DNA from: Pedobacter sp. KBW06
Lineage (GTDB): Bacteria > Bacteroidota > Bacteroidia > Sphingobacteriales > Sphingobacteriaceae
Length of the DNA: 64,000 bases
Assembly (NCBI RefSeq): GCF_003852525.1
Contig: NZ_QAJL01000003.1
Span: 1,704,061-1,768,060 of the forward strand
Reading direction: 5' to 3'
The translations under genes and the position numbers were made by a program. The notes under the pieces were generated by a model that saw only the letters and a list, made by a program, of their open reading frames with translations, did no database searches and was not told the origin of the DNA. Below, piece after piece: positions 8,635 through 18,577 of the stretch (its first letter is position 1; each line of letters begins with the position of its first letter).

Positions 8635-9552
8635 TTAGATCCCCCAGCTACCTTCCGGCAATTGCGGACGATTCGCCAATGCATCATTAATGACCTTTAG
8701 CACCCTTTCTCTTTCTTCGCCTTTTATTGCCAAACGCGGTGCCCTTACGGTTTCCGTTCCTATGCCTGTAGCGGTTTCGGCAAGCTTGATATACTGAACC
8801 AGTTTAGGGTGGATATCGAGCTCCAATACCGGAAGGAACCAACGGTAAATCGCCAATGCTTCGGGAATACGGTTTTGTTTTACCAATCTGAAAATGGCAA
8901 CGGTCTCTTTTGGAAAGGCATCTACCAGTCCGGCTACCCATCCATGAGCACCCATCACCAGGCTTTCCATTGCTAAAGGATCTACACCTGTAAGGATCTT
9001 AAACCTGTCGCCAAAACGATTGATCATCCTGGTTACATTGGAAATATCCCTTGTCGACTCTTTTACCGCCTGAATATTCGGATATTTCGATAAAACCTCG
9101 AACATATCCAGGGTAACTTCAATCTTATAATCCACCGGATTGTTGTAAATCATGATCGGTAGTGGTGTGCTCAGGGCAACCGCTTCAAAAAAGGCCAGCG
9201 TTTCTTCCGGATCAGCATAATAGCGCATTGGAGGAAGCAGCATTAAGCCGTTTGCACCGAGTTTTTCTGCCTTTTTTGCTGCTGCAACCGCTTTTTTTGT
9301 CGTTGGTTCTGCAATGTTCAACAAGACGGGAACCCTGCCGTTCACCACCTTTAAAGTGTGTGACAACAATTCAAACTTTTCTTCATCACTCAATACGCTC
9401 GCTTCTCCTAAAGAACCACCCAGGATAATTCCACCGGCGCCTGCGGCCAACTGCGCCTCCAGGTTAATGTTAAACATGTTAAAATCCAACTCATCCTGAT
9501 CTGTGAATTTTGTCGTCACAGCGGGAAATACCCCATTCCAATTGATACTCAT
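8635..9552 (-). CDS. DHDPS-family lyase; probable 1-pyrroline-4-hydroxy-2-carboxylate deaminase
   Basis: 305 aa, an N-acetylneuraminate lyase / dihydrodipicolinate synthase-type TIM barrel. Schiff-base Lys164 is in 'QAVKESTRDISN' and the catalytic Tyr136 in 'IMIYNNPV'; the early 'GGSLGEASVLSDEEK' is the substrate-carboxylate loop region. In hydroxyproline pathways this enzyme deaminates the cyclic imine to 2-oxoglutarate semialdehyde, which the next gene's product oxidises. It is the first gene of the operon, with a promoter-like element 68 bases upstream. DapA itself is an alternative on sequence class alone, but operon membership makes the deaminase call far more likely. Confidence 0.85.
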   Translation of the reverse strand: MSINWNGVFPAVTTKFTDQDELDFNMFNINLEAQLAAGAGGIILGGSLGEASVLSDEEKFELLSHTLKVVNGRVPVLLNIAEPTTKKAVAAAKKAEKLGANGLMLLPPMRYYADPEETLAFFEAVALSTPLPIMIYNNPVDYKIEVTLDMFEVLSKYPNIQAVKESTRDISNVTRMINRFGDRFKILTGVDPLAMESLVMGAHGWVAGLVDAFPKETVAIFRLVKQNRIPEALAIYRWFLPVLELDIHPKLVQYIKLAETATGIGTETVRAPRLAIKGEERERVLKVINDALANRPQLPEGSWGI

Positions 9553-9619
9553 ACGTTGTTTGGTTTATTTTTTAATTAAAAACAGGGACTGATTATTTTT
9601 CATAGCCCTTGATCAGAAT

Positions 9620-9648
9620 CAAATTTAGGCGTTTAAAAGGCCTGCAAA
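9620..9648 (-). promoter_or_regulatory. Bacteroidota-type promoter for the hydroxyproline operon (putative)
   Basis: On the minus strand a perfect -7 element TAAATTTG (9627-9620) is preceded by a TTTG (9648-9645) with a 17-base spacer. The phylum consensus is TTTG, about 19 bases, then TAnnTTTG, so the spacing is slightly short. It lies 68 bases before the first gene's ATG (9552). Confidence 0.45.
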
Positions 9649-9844
9649 TGCCCGGATATTAACCAATATGCCCTGTAAATACACCAGAACATCTTGCTTA
9701 ACATGAATGGATTTTGATCATTTCTGCAAACAAAGGTGGAAGAAGTTACCCCCATTATCTGTGCGCCCGTTATGGAAACGTCCTTAGGCAAGGTGCCGGA
9801 GACTGGACCGCTCCTTTTTCTATATGCCAAAGTAATCGATGATA

Positions 9845-10747
9845 TCAGAACCCGTTCTCCTCCAGCCAGTGCTGGCACATGTCGATCCATTTATCTTTAT
9901 TTTTAGGATTGTCTAGTCCAAATCCGTGTTCGCCAGCCTGAAAAATATGCATGCCTGCTTTGACTTTAGCTTTCAATAAGGCATCAAAAAAATCAAGGCT
10001 GTTTTTAACCGGTACGGTATCGTCATCTGCGGTATGCACCAGGAATGTCGGTGGTGTATCGGGGCTCACATGTTTTTCATTGCTAAAGCGGTCTAACAAT
10101 TCTTTAGATGGCGTCATTCCGATTAACCGTTCCCTCACCCCACTTGGGATTTCTGGATCAAAAAGAATCACCGGATAAACCAGGATCATAAAATCAGGCC
10201 GCAGGCTGATATTTTCTTTGTTATCGATCACCGTCCATCCCTGATGTGTTCCCAATGTAGTTGCGAGGTGGCCACCGGCAGAGAAACCCACAACACCAAT
10301 TTTATTCGGGTTTATCCCCCATTCTGCTGCCCTTTTACGGACGATGAGCATCGCTCTTTGCAGGTCCTGTAATGGCCCGATCGTTTTATCGATCATCACC
10401 TTATCATTTGGCATCCGGTATTTCAAAACAAAAACAGTAACGCCCATTTTATTAAAGGCTTTTACCGTAGCCAAAGTATTTTCCATAGCTGGCAAAACCA
10501 GATAACCACCACCCGGACAAATAATGACGGCAGTTCCCGTCGCTGTGCCTTTTTCCGGAAAATAAGGCCTGATGTTTGGATTGCTTGAATTGCGGGTCAG
10601 ACCAGCACTATCGACATACTCCACATAATCTGCCGGAGCTATTTTTGAATTGGGAATCATGCCTTCGTACAAAGGAATGGCCTTCTCCTGGCCATAAGAA
10701 GGCTTAAAGAATAGGGCCAGCACTAAAATTAAGATTACTTTTTTCAA
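9845..10747 (-). CDS. Secreted alpha/beta hydrolase (acetyl-xylan-esterase-like carbohydrate esterase)
   Basis: 300 aa with an N-terminal signal peptide (about 1-19, cleavage after 'PSYGQ'). The oxyanion-hole motif is 'CPGGGY' (about 77-82). The triad is Ser156 in 'GFSAGGH', an Asp in 'HTADDDTVP' (about 241-243) and His274 in 'AGEHGFG'. This layout fits periplasmic endo-1,4-beta-xylanase-associated esterases and related deacetylases in polysaccharide loci. The exact ester is unknown. The start appears to be TTG: the codon at 10747-10745 is TTG, an in-frame stop lies five codons upstream, and no ATG is available before the signal sequence. It lies beside the AraC gene and the SusC/SusD pair, suggesting a shared substrate. 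Confidence 0.82.
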   Translation of the reverse strand: MKKVILILVLALFFKPSYGQEKAIPLYEGMIPNSKIAPADYVEYVDSAGLTRNSSNPNIRPYFPEKGTATGTAVIICPGGGYLVLPAMENTLATVKAFNKMGVTVFVLKYRMPNDKVMIDKTIGPLQDLQRAMLIVRKRAAEWGINPNKIGVVGFSAGGHLATTLGTHQGWTVIDNKENISLRPDFMILVYPVILFDPEIPSGVRERLIGMTPSKELLDRFSNEKHVSPDTPPTFLVHTADDDTVPVKNSLDFFDALLKAKVKAGMHIFQAGEHGFGLDNPKNKDKWIDMCQHWLEENGF

Positions 10748-10832
10748 TGTTTTCAGATTTACTTAATCATACAATTGATTGACATCAAAATTATGCTTTC
10801 AGCAAGAAGGGAAATATGCAGAAATGCTCAAT

Positions 10833-11747
10833 CTACCCCTGCAATTTCCTGAAATTCAGAGGCTGTATACCGTAACCCAATTTGAAAGCGCGACAAAAAG
10901 CACTGACATTTTCAAAGCCAGTCATCCAGGTAATTTCATGAACCGGTTTATCCGTAAACTTTAACAAATCAGCCGCATGTTTCAGCCGGACCCGGATCAG
11001 GTATTGATGAGGAGTGATGTGAAAGACAGCTTTAAACTGTCTGACCAGTTGAGGAACCGACAAACAGGCTAAGCTGCTGATATGAGCCAGGTCTGTATGT
11101 TCCATATAAGTTGAATACAGGATGTCCCTGGCAATACATAACCTTTTGTAGATTTCAGTTCTTGTAGTTGGTTTAAGCGCCGCAACCTGTCCTACGCGGT
11201 TAAAAGCGGATTGATGTGTCCGGATGAGCTGATGCAATAAGAAAACCAGGTGTTCATCCATCATGTTCTCCTGATAACCCTGTTGGTCAAGCAAAGTCAG
11301 CAGTCCTGATAACTGCAATTGTAATTCGGGTGTGATCTGGTTTAAAGTCTGAAAAAACTCCAGGGTCTGCGCGCCATTATTGAGGGGTTCGTCCAACAAG
11401 AATGACTCCGTATGCAAGGCATCGCGAAATACAGCGGAGGCAAATTCCTTTTTAAAAAACACCGACAGGATCCTTAATTTTTCGCCATTATCACTCCTGC
11501 AGGAATAGTTCTGGTCATCGTTTAAAATCAGGAATTGTCCTGGTCTGACCGCAAGTTTCCGGCTATTAATGCCATACCACTCTTCCCCGCTCAGCACTGT
11601 TTTAAAAGAAAGGCAGCCGACATGACTGTCGCAATTACTCCCACTGCTTTCTGCATTAAAAATGATGTTGTGCTTCCTGAATCTGCTGAAATGTAATGCT
11701 TCATCAAATCCTGGTTTGGTATGGTCTGGCAGACTTGTAAAATACAT
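10833..11747 (-). CDS. AraC-family transcriptional regulator
   Basis: 304 aa. The N-terminal half is a cupin-like sensor (about 1-110, with 'VRPGQFLILNDDQNYSC'). The C-terminal AraC domain has the two helix-turn-helix units 'LAHISSLACLSVPQLVRQFK' and 'VHEITWMTGFENVSAFCRAF'. Lies between the esterase gene (upstream end at 10747, same strand) and the SusD gene (ending at 11866), all on the minus strand. The 118-base gap before it and the 85-base gap after it leave room for separate promoters. It may control the esterase gene or the whole locus. No effector can be named. Confidence 0.87.
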   Translation of the reverse strand: MYFTSLPDHTKPGFDEALHFSRFRKHNIIFNAESSGSNCDSHVGCLSFKTVLSGEEWYGINSRKLAVRPGQFLILNDDQNYSCRSDNGEKLRILSVFFKKEFASAVFRDALHTESFLLDEPLNNGAQTLEFFQTLNQITPELQLQLSGLLTLLDQQGYQENMMDEHLVFLLHQLIRTHQSAFNRVGQVAALKPTTRTEIYKRLCIARDILYSTYMEHTDLAHISSLACLSVPQLVRQFKAVFHITPHQYLIRVRLKHAADLLKFTDKPVHEITWMTGFENVSAFCRAFKLGYGIQPLNFRKLQG

Positions 11748-11865
11748 ACCTACAAGATAATGATTTCCGCTAAGATCTTAAAAAAGAAACAGGTACGCGA
11801 CCAAACGCACCTGTAACTTCATTAACCTAACCGGAGAGCGTTAGTTCTTTCTTATCTTTTTTTTA

Positions 11866-13644
11866 TTACCATCCCGGGTTCTGTTTAATGTCCGGATTCA
11901 GGCTCATTTGGTCAATTGCAATCGGAGCCAGATAATCTCTTAATACATTAAACTGATAGCCGGAAGCCATCGCCGGAATATTTTTAAACAACTCGATATA
12001 GCCATTGGCGTCGACCGGATAAGTAGCAAGGCTGGCAGCCGGAACCAATCCAGTCCATTGACTCAGGATTGCTCCTTTTGGTTTCCATCCCACCAGTAAT
12101 TCATCAGCCGCAGCCCAGCGATACACATCATCTCTGCGGTATCCTTCACAGGCCAGCTCTATCCTTCTTTCTCTGCGCACTTCATTGATTACCGGGCTCA
12201 GCGTTGGAAACTCCCATTTAGGATCGTTCACAATACCGCCTACCATCAGGTTAGGCATGCCTACACGGCTTCTTAGTTTGTTCAGAGATAAATCGGCATC
12301 TGCCTGACTAAAAGTTCCCAATTCAGCTTTGGCTTCTGCATAAATCAGGAGTGCCTCTGCAAACCTGAAAATGATGTAGCCTGTGGTTCCTCTGTCCTGT
12401 TGCTGTGTATAATCCGGATTATGTCCTTTATACACCTGATACCCGGTAGCTGGTTTCTGTTCATTTGGAGAGGTAAAAGTCGGTACTTCAAAAATTGCAG
12501 CAGCAGCTCCGTTTGGTCTGTTGTTCGTAACGATATGGTTTCCGTCATTCACATATAGGGTTTGCAACATCCGTGGATCTCTGTTTTTGACTACATTTAG
12601 CAAGTTGGCATCTCCCTGATACAATGGATTCCCGGTAATTGGTTTTCCATCCGTACATAAATAGTAATCGATCAGATTTTTGGTGATTCCTCTTCCTGCA
12701 CCTGTGTTTGTATAGCGGTGCCAATAGTGGCCTCCATTTGCATTCAGGTCAAACTGTCGCCAGAGCATGATTTCCGGATTTCCATTGTAATTACTTTGAT
12801 TGAACAATTTCCAATAACCATCCGTTCCCGGTGTAGCGGCCAATCCGTTTCCATCCGGATTGTCAATCAGGTCTTTAGTTACCGTTGCTGCCTTTTGCAG
12901 GAATTTAGTACCATCGGCACCACTTACTCCGAAAGGGGTATTGGCATGGTATTTCTCCCAGGTTCCTTCGAAAAGTGCAATTCTTGCCTGAAGCAATTGT
13001 GCAATCTGTTTATTTACCCTGGAAGGTTGAGCTTTGCCTTTAGAAGGCAGGTAATTTACTGCTTTATCCAGGTCGTTCATGATGGAATCTACAATGACTG
13101 CCCTGGATAAGCGTGCACCCTTTAACTGATCCAATACCGGGTTCAGGGGCGTATTTATCCATGGAAGGTCTCCGAATTGTCTCAGTTTACCAAAATAAAA
13201 CCATGCCCTGAAGAACAATGCTTCACCAACATAACTTTTTTGATTGTCCCAGGCTGCGTTTACCTTATTGTAATTCACCATAAAATAATTGATATTCCTC
13301 AGCATGCTCCAATCTCCCGGAGCCCATCCCCCACCAGATCCCGGCACCACCCTTGTTCCGTTTAAAGGGCCATCCACAGACATCGTGATCATATTGTCGC
13401 TGCCCTGATCCGCATCCAGTCCGTAAGGGCCTATGGTACCAAAGCCACCGATGGTAGAAGGAAAGGTCGAATAAAAGTTATTGACATAGAGTTGAAGGTC
13501 GTTGGGTGTTTTCCAGAATTCCGCTTCACTAATGCTTGTTTCCGGAGTCTCATTCAGAAAGTCTTTCTTACAGGCAGCCAGAGTGGTCAGGCCTGCAAGA
13601 ATCAACAGATATAGTTTATTGCGCATAATCGTATTTTTTTTCAT
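11866..13644 (-). CDS. SusD/RagB-family outer-membrane lipoprotein
   Basis: 592 aa. The lipoprotein signal peptide ends at 'LTTLAAC', then 'KKDFLNETPETSISEAEFWKT', the classic SusD N-terminus. The family blocks follow: 'EALFFRAWFYFGKLRQFGDLPW', 'RFAEALLIYAEAKAELG', and 'EVRRERRIELACEGYRRDDVYRW'. It ends in 'DIKQNPGW', the standard SusD C-terminus. Surface ligand-binding lid of the SusC pore encoded directly upstream. Two ATGs are possible (13644 and 13626, the latter giving MRNKLYL); both leave an intact lipobox. The 11-base gap to the SusC gene indicates one transcript. Confidence 0.95.
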   Translation of the reverse strand: MKKNTIMRNKLYLLILAGLTTLAACKKDFLNETPETSISEAEFWKTPNDLQLYVNNFYSTFPSTIGGFGTIGPYGLDADQGSDNMITMSVDGPLNGTRVVPGSGGGWAPGDWSMLRNINYFMVNYNKVNAAWDNQKSYVGEALFFRAWFYFGKLRQFGDLPWINTPLNPVLDQLKGARLSRAVIVDSIMNDLDKAVNYLPSKGKAQPSRVNKQIAQLLQARIALFEGTWEKYHANTPFGVSGADGTKFLQKAATVTKDLIDNPDGNGLAATPGTDGYWKLFNQSNYNGNPEIMLWRQFDLNANGGHYWHRYTNTGAGRGITKNLIDYYLCTDGKPITGNPLYQGDANLLNVVKNRDPRMLQTLYVNDGNHIVTNNRPNGAAAAIFEVPTFTSPNEQKPATGYQVYKGHNPDYTQQQDRGTTGYIIFRFAEALLIYAEAKAELGTFSQADADLSLNKLRSRVGMPNLMVGGIVNDPKWEFPTLSPVINEVRRERRIELACEGYRRDDVYRWAAADELLVGWKPKGAILSQWTGLVPAASLATYPVDANGYIELFKNIPAMASGYQFNVLRDYLAPIAIDQMSLNPDIKQNPGW

Positions 13645-13655
13645 TGCCTGTAGAA

Positions 13656-16600
13656 TTAAAATGTCACACTTAGTCCTGCTGAATAGCTCCGCTGAAGCGG
13701 ATATACTTTTCCTTCGTTTAAAGTCAGTTCAGGATCAAGTGCCTTGGTAAATTTGGTAAAGGTGGCCAGGTTTTCGATGCTGACATAAAACCTTACTTTA
13801 CTGATATTGATGCGGTCAAGCAGTGCTTTTTTCAGGGTGTAGCCCAACTGAACATTCTTGATCCTCATATAGGCTGCATTTTGAAGATACTTGCTCTGTA
13901 CCTGTGTATTTTTACCGTTTTGTTCACTCATGTAATACTTAGGATAATATCCATTCGGATTCTCGGGAGTCCACCTGTCCAGATGGGTTGTAAACAAAGA
14001 GCTTTGCCATTCATCACCTACGATACCCCAGAAATAGTTACCTCCGATTGCAGCATCACGTTTTCCTACCCCCTGAATAAAGATCATAGCATCAAAGCCA
14101 TTCCAGTTTGCATCGGCAGTAAAGCCATAGCTGTATCGTGGTGTGTTATTTCCGATGACCTTACGGTCGCCGGGATTACTGAGTGTATTTGTTCCGGCAT
14201 CAATTTTACCATCTCCATTTAAATCTGCATACCTGATGTCCCCTGCGGTCCATGGATTGCCGTTGATTCTGGATTGGGAAGGTGCAGCAGCAACTTCTTC
14301 CGCACTTTTGAAAAAGCCTATTGTTTGGTATCCCCAGATCTCTCCCATTTGCAGTCCCTGATAATAGGTCCCTAAATCGCCTGTTGGATTTGGATAACGC
14401 ACCACTTTTGCTTTATAATCGCTCAGTACTCCTTTCAGTCCATAGCTCACATTGCCGATTTTATCTCTCCATCCGACAGATAGTTCCCATCCTCTGGTTT
14501 CAATGGCAGAGTTGTTAATCCCCGGTGCTGAGGTTCCTAAAATTGCTGGCAATGCAGCTGCTGGTCCCATTACATCATTTGCTTTACGGATAAACCAGTC
14601 GAAAGTTGTATTCAACCTGTTGTCTAAAAAGGCGGCATCGGTTCCAAAGTTCAAAGTGGAAGTACTCACCCAGGTCAATGACCTGTCTACCAGACCAGGC
14701 TGACTTACCGCAGCTTGTCTTGATCCACCAAAGAGCCAGGATGTACTGGTCGGACTCGTCGTTCCCAAGCTCGGATAGAAAGGATAATAGTTATTTTCTA
14801 AAAACAACTGATCTCCCAGTTTGCCGTAAGATCCCCGGAATTTCAAAACGTTCACATATTTTTTTACCGGTTCAAAGAAAGCCTCCTTATCGATATTCCA
14901 TCCCGCAGAAATTCCCGGATAAGCTTTCCATCTTACATCAGACAGGAAACGGGAAGTTCCATCATAACGGGCACTCAGTTCCAACAAGTACTTTTCTTTA
15001 TAATTGTAATTAAATCTTCCAAAAAAACCTTCTGAAGCCAGTTTTCTAACACCATCAGAGATAGAAGGCGTAGTTCCATACGAAGTAGACAATGATGGAA
15101 TATTATCCGAATATAAGTTTGTGTTGCTCGCTCCATAAGATTGGAAAGCGTTATAATCGCTTACAAAACCACCCATCACACTCAGATAATGGTCGCCCAG
15201 CTGTTTTTCATACTGAGAATAAATGTTCACTACCTCATGCTGGATTCTTTCGTTATACCTCGCATATCCATTAGGAGTAGTTCCTCCAACGGTTGCCTGT
15301 GAACCATCCGGTAAAAAGGTATACAGGGTTTTCAGGTGTGTACTTCTGTCGAAATAGGTTCCATCAAAAGTATAATTTGCCGTTGCAGTCCAGCCTTTTA
15401 CCAGTTTCAGGTTCAACTCTCCTGTCAACAGACCTTTATCTTTAGTCGTAATTTCTCTTCCTCCCTCACTCTGCAACTGGATATTACTTTCTGCAGAGAT
15501 CCGTCCATCGGGGTTGTACAATTGTACCGTAGGAAACTTGCGGGCAATCTGGTGCATATAAGCCCTTTCGCCACCGCCTGTTTGCGCGGCATAGAGATTC
15601 GGCGTATCGAACAACTCTCTGGAAAAACTCCCCCTGAAACTAAAAGTAAGCCATTTGGTAACGTCAGTAGTTAGGTTTGTTCTCAGGTTATAGCGTTTGT
15701 ATTTATCATTTCCATAATTATACATACCGCTTCTGTCGTTAAATCCGGCACCTACAAAATAGCTGGAAGATTCCGATCCTCCGTTTACACTCACATTGTG
15801 TTGCTGACTATAAGAACGGTCTTTATAATAGATTTTAAACCAATCGTTATTTGAATTGGCTGCATTCCAGGACAAATAGCTGTTGTTTGCCGGGTTGGGA
15901 TCTTTTATCGTTTCGGTAGTCAACGCACCCGATTGATAATCTTTAATGCGCTGCAGCGTTGGTGCATCATAGAAAGGAGACCTGCCCGCGTTCACAAAAG
16001 CTTCATTATAGATGTTTGCAAAATCCAGGGAATTCACCATCGTTGGCAAATTGAAGATTTTGTTCATCGAAATGTTATTGTTGTAGGTGATGCTTGGTGT
16101 CTTTCCACGACCACCTTGTTTGGTTTTAATCAGGATCACTCCATAGGGAGCACTTGATCCATAAATCGCCGCAGATGCCGCATCTTTCAATACAGAAATA
16201 TTCTCAATATCATCCGGATTAAGGCTATTGATATCACCTCCCTGAATTCCATCAATTACAATCAATGGCGAAGCGCTTGTTCCAAGGCCTGTATAGCCAC
16301 GGATATTAATACCCTGCGTTGCATTTGGTGATCCCCCAGCCCCTCCGATACTGATATTCAGGTTGGCTACCTGTCCCTGTAAAGCCTGAGTGACCCTTGT
16401 GATCGGACGATCGGCAAGGTCTTTTCCCGTCACCTGTGCTACGGCACCGGTAAGGCGCGTTTTTCTTTGGCTCCCGTAAGCCACCACAACCACATCATCC
16501 AGTTCGTTGGGTTTTGGGAGTAGCTTAATGACCATATTTTGAGAAGAGGCCTTGATTTCCTGACTGATATAACCAACAAAGGAAACTTCAAGAGTTGCAT

Positions 16601-17150
16601 TCTCCGCGACATCTGAAAGGATAAAAGCACCGTTTTGATCGGTAACAGCTCCCTTATTTGCACCTTTAACTTTGATAGAGGCGCCTGGCAAAGGACCACC
16701 ATTCTCATCCACTACCTTTCCTCTGACCTCCAGGAAGCGCAGGAACTGGTTTAATTTTTCAGAGATGACCGTTTCTTTTTCCCTGATGACTACGATTTTA
16801 TCTTCAATTATGTAGGCCAAAGGCAAGTCTTTAAGACAGACATCCAAGACTGTTTCAAGAGAAGCGTTGTTAAAATTTGCATTTACACTGGTGGTATTTT
16901 TTACTTTTTTTGCCGACCAGATGATGTTATACCCTGTTTGTTTATTGATTTCATTAAACACTTGTTTAAGGGTAGCATTTTTTCTGGAGTAGGTCACTTT
17001 TTGTGCAAAGCCTGTTGCACTTACCTGCAAGGCGGTTGCGATTAAAAAGATGACGGTCAGCTTTATACTCACCAGAAATTTTAGGGTATAGCCGGGAGGC
17101 ACACCAAGACTTTTAGTATAATTTTTATACATTTGGTTGTTCTTTTTCAT
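13656..17150 (-). CDS. SusC/RagA TonB-dependent transporter with N-terminal STN signalling domain
   Basis: About 1164 aa from the ATG at 17150. A longer frame begins with TTG at 17183, but its extra 11 residues precede a normal basic signal-peptide start, so 17150 is preferred. Order of parts: signal peptide to about residue 50 ('VSATGFAQ'); STN domain (about 60-125, 'NATLKQVFNEINKQTGYNIIW'); carboxypeptidase-regulatory-like beta-sandwich (about 140-215, 'VRGKVVDENGGPLPGASIKV'); TonB box region 'DDVVVVAYGSQRK'; plug; and a beta-barrel ending in an aromatic (SVTF). The STN domain is what contacts FecR-type anti-sigma factors, and both FecR and ECF sigma genes lie immediately upstream. This links ligand occupancy at the outer membrane to transcription. 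Confidence 0.95.
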   Translation of the reverse strand: MKKNNQMYKNYTKSLGVPPGYTLKFLVSIKLTVIFLIATALQVSATGFAQKVTYSRKNATLKQVFNEINKQTGYNIIWSAKKVKNTTSVNANFNNASLETVLDVCLKDLPLAYIIEDKIVVIREKETVISEKLNQFLRFLEVRGKVVDENGGPLPGASIKVKGANKGAVTDQNGAFILSDVAENATLEVSFVGYISQEIKASSQNMVIKLLPKPNELDDVVVVAYGSQRKTRLTGAVAQVTGKDLADRPITRVTQALQGQVANLNISIGGAGGSPNATQGINIRGYTGLGTSASPLIVIDGIQGGDINSLNPDDIENISVLKDAASAAIYGSSAPYGVILIKTKQGGRGKTPSITYNNNISMNKIFNLPTMVNSLDFANIYNEAFVNAGRSPFYDAPTLQRIKDYQSGALTTETIKDPNPANNSYLSWNAANSNNDWFKIYYKDRSYSQQHNVSVNGGSESSSYFVGAGFNDRSGMYNYGNDKYKRYNLRTNLTTDVTKWLTFSFRGSFSRELFDTPNLYAAQTGGGERAYMHQIARKFPTVQLYNPDGRISAESNIQLQSEGGREITTKDKGLLTGELNLKLVKGWTATANYTFDGTYFDRSTHLKTLYTFLPDGSQATVGGTTPNGYARYNERIQHEVVNIYSQYEKQLGDHYLSVMGGFVSDYNAFQSYGASNTNLYSDNIPSLSTSYGTTPSISDGVRKLASEGFFGRFNYNYKEKYLLELSARYDGTSRFLSDVRWKAYPGISAGWNIDKEAFFEPVKKYVNVLKFRGSYGKLGDQLFLENNYYPFYPSLGTTSPTSTSWLFGGSRQAAVSQPGLVDRSLTWVSTSTLNFGTDAAFLDNRLNTTFDWFIRKANDVMGPAAALPAILGTSAPGINNSAIETRGWELSVGWRDKIGNVSYGLKGVLSDYKAKVVRYPNPTGDLGTYYQGLQMGEIWGYQTIGFFKSAEEVAAAPSQSRINGNPWTAGDIRYADLNGDGKIDAGTNTLSNPGDRKVIGNNTPRYSYGFTADANWNGFDAMIFIQGVGKRDAAIGGNYFWGIVGDEWQSSLFTTHLDRWTPENPNGYYPKYYMSEQNGKNTQVQSKYLQNAAYMRIKNVQLGYTLKKALLDRINISKVRFYVSIENLATFTKFTKALDPELTLNEGKVYPLQRSYSAGLSVTF

Positions 17151-17371
17151 CTGACTGCCACAGCTTTCGAAGGTTTCGGGCAATCAGAAAAGGATTTAAG
17201 AAAATGGTTGAATCAATTGTTTTCAGTGATCACAGAACATTCGGTCAGGGGCGTTCCAGCGCTCCTGATCTCGTTATCTGAATTCTGACAGCGGTTCGGA
17301 TTTAAGGGTCTTTTCCTTGAGGTTTCATACTTGGTTAGGTTTGGTTAGTAATCTATTTTCTTTCTGGTCTC

Positions 17372-18508
17372 TTATTTCTTTTGTTTGATGATGATCTTAT
17401 TCCCTTCCAGCTTAAAGCTCATTGTTGTTGTGAGTTCCAACATCCTTAATACTTTAGATACTTTCTCTGATCTGCTGACAATTCCTCCAAATTCCAGTTC
17501 CTTAAGATCAGGGTCCTGAAATTCGACCTCCACATCGTACCATCTTGACACCTTCTTCATGATGCTTTCCAGCGATTCATCATCAAACCTGAAATATCCC
17601 ATTTTCCAGGCCATCACACTTTCCAGATCTGCAGGAAGAATTTTAATATTTTTTCCGTTGAGGATGGATTGTTGTTCTGGCTTGAGCAGGGTTCCATTTA
17701 CGCTTACACTGCCCTCCAACAGGGTGGTATAAGTATTTTGTTCGTCAGGATAGCTGCTAATGTTAAAATGGGTTCCAAAAACACTGACTTCCTGTCCGGC
17801 TGAGCTCACTTTAAATGCTTTTTTCGGGTCTTTGGCTACTTCAAAATAAGCTTCTCCTACGAGTTCCACTTTACGCTCCCTGGTGGCCGAGAAATTTGTT
17901 GGAAACCTGAGGGAGGATGCGGCATTTAGCCAGACTTGTGTTCCATCCGGCAGGTTCACCTGATACTGACCCGCCCTGGGGGTACTGATGGTATTGTATT
18001 CTAACTTACTTCCTGCGGAAGGCAATACCGTATAAATCAACTGGTCATCTTTTCCTTTGGTAATTTTCACACCAGCCTGTTCTGCAAGTTTTCCGGATTT
18101 AAGATCGGTCAGAGAGAGCCTGGTGCCATCCGCAAGTGTAAGAAAAGCCTTATTTGTGCCTGGTGAAATATCGCCGTTGGCGAAATTCTGCGGAACGTTC
18201 TGAAGATTTGAGGGATAATGGTAGAAGAATAATCCGAAGGAAAGACTGATCAGCAGGATTGCTGCGATCGCGAAACGGTAGCGGATCAGAAAAGGTTTTT
18301 CGGGACGGATCTCCTGCTGGATTTTTTTAAACATCCTGCTTTTATGCCAATCTTCATTGTTGACAAACGTTTCCGGAATATCCAGTTCCAGGTCCTGGTC
18401 TCTATTGTACCAATTGGCAAATTCGACTTCTTCTTCCGCTGTAATTGTCTTATCCAGCCATTTAGAGGCCAGTTCCTGGTATCGTTTATTTTCTTTAGAA
18501 TCGTCCAT
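17372..18508 (-). CDS. FecR-family anti-sigma factor
   Basis: 378 aa. The cytoplasmic N-terminal region (about 1-75) starts 'YQELASKWLDKTITAEEEVEF', followed by one transmembrane helix (about 77-95, 'FAIAAILLISLSFGLFF'). The periplasmic FecR domain (about 185-280) contains 'LPDGTQVWLNAASSLRFP' and 'VELVGEAYFEVAKDP', and a C-terminal DUF4974/STN-like domain starts at about residue 305 ('YFRFDDESLESIMKKVSRWYDVEVEF'). It would hold the ECF sigma factor encoded 69 bases upstream inactive until the STN domain of the SusC protein signals. Gene order sigma-FecR-SusC-SusD is typical of this phylum. Confidence 0.94.
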   Translation of the reverse strand: MDDSKENKRYQELASKWLDKTITAEEEVEFANWYNRDQDLELDIPETFVNNEDWHKSRMFKKIQQEIRPEKPFLIRYRFAIAAILLISLSFGLFFYHYPSNLQNVPQNFANGDISPGTNKAFLTLADGTRLSLTDLKSGKLAEQAGVKITKGKDDQLIYTVLPSAGSKLEYNTISTPRAGQYQVNLPDGTQVWLNAASSLRFPTNFSATRERKVELVGEAYFEVAKDPKKAFKVSSAGQEVSVFGTHFNISSYPDEQNTYTTLLEGSVSVNGTLLKPEQQSILNGKNIKILPADLESVMAWKMGYFRFDDESLESIMKKVSRWYDVEVEFQDPDLKELEFGGIVSRSEKVSKVLRMLELTTTMSFKLEGNKIIIKQKK

Positions 18509-18577
18509 CCGTTATAGGGGCTATATAACAGAGGTCTCTTGTGAAAGACGAATCCCTTACTCCGCTGAAAAATATTT

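Noticed and set aside
9633..9890. 85-codon minus-strand ORF in the gap between the esterase and hydroxyproline genes
   Set aside because: Its start overlaps the esterase 3' end out of frame, composition is not protein-like, and no motif is visible; treated as chance.
13881..16157. Many plus-strand ORFs opposite the STN-SusC gene
   Set aside because: They are antisense shadows of a long, well-supported coding frame.
17150..17183. TTG start adding 11 residues to the STN-SusC protein
   Set aside because: The ATG at 17150 gives a normal signal peptide start; the extension is not signal-like.
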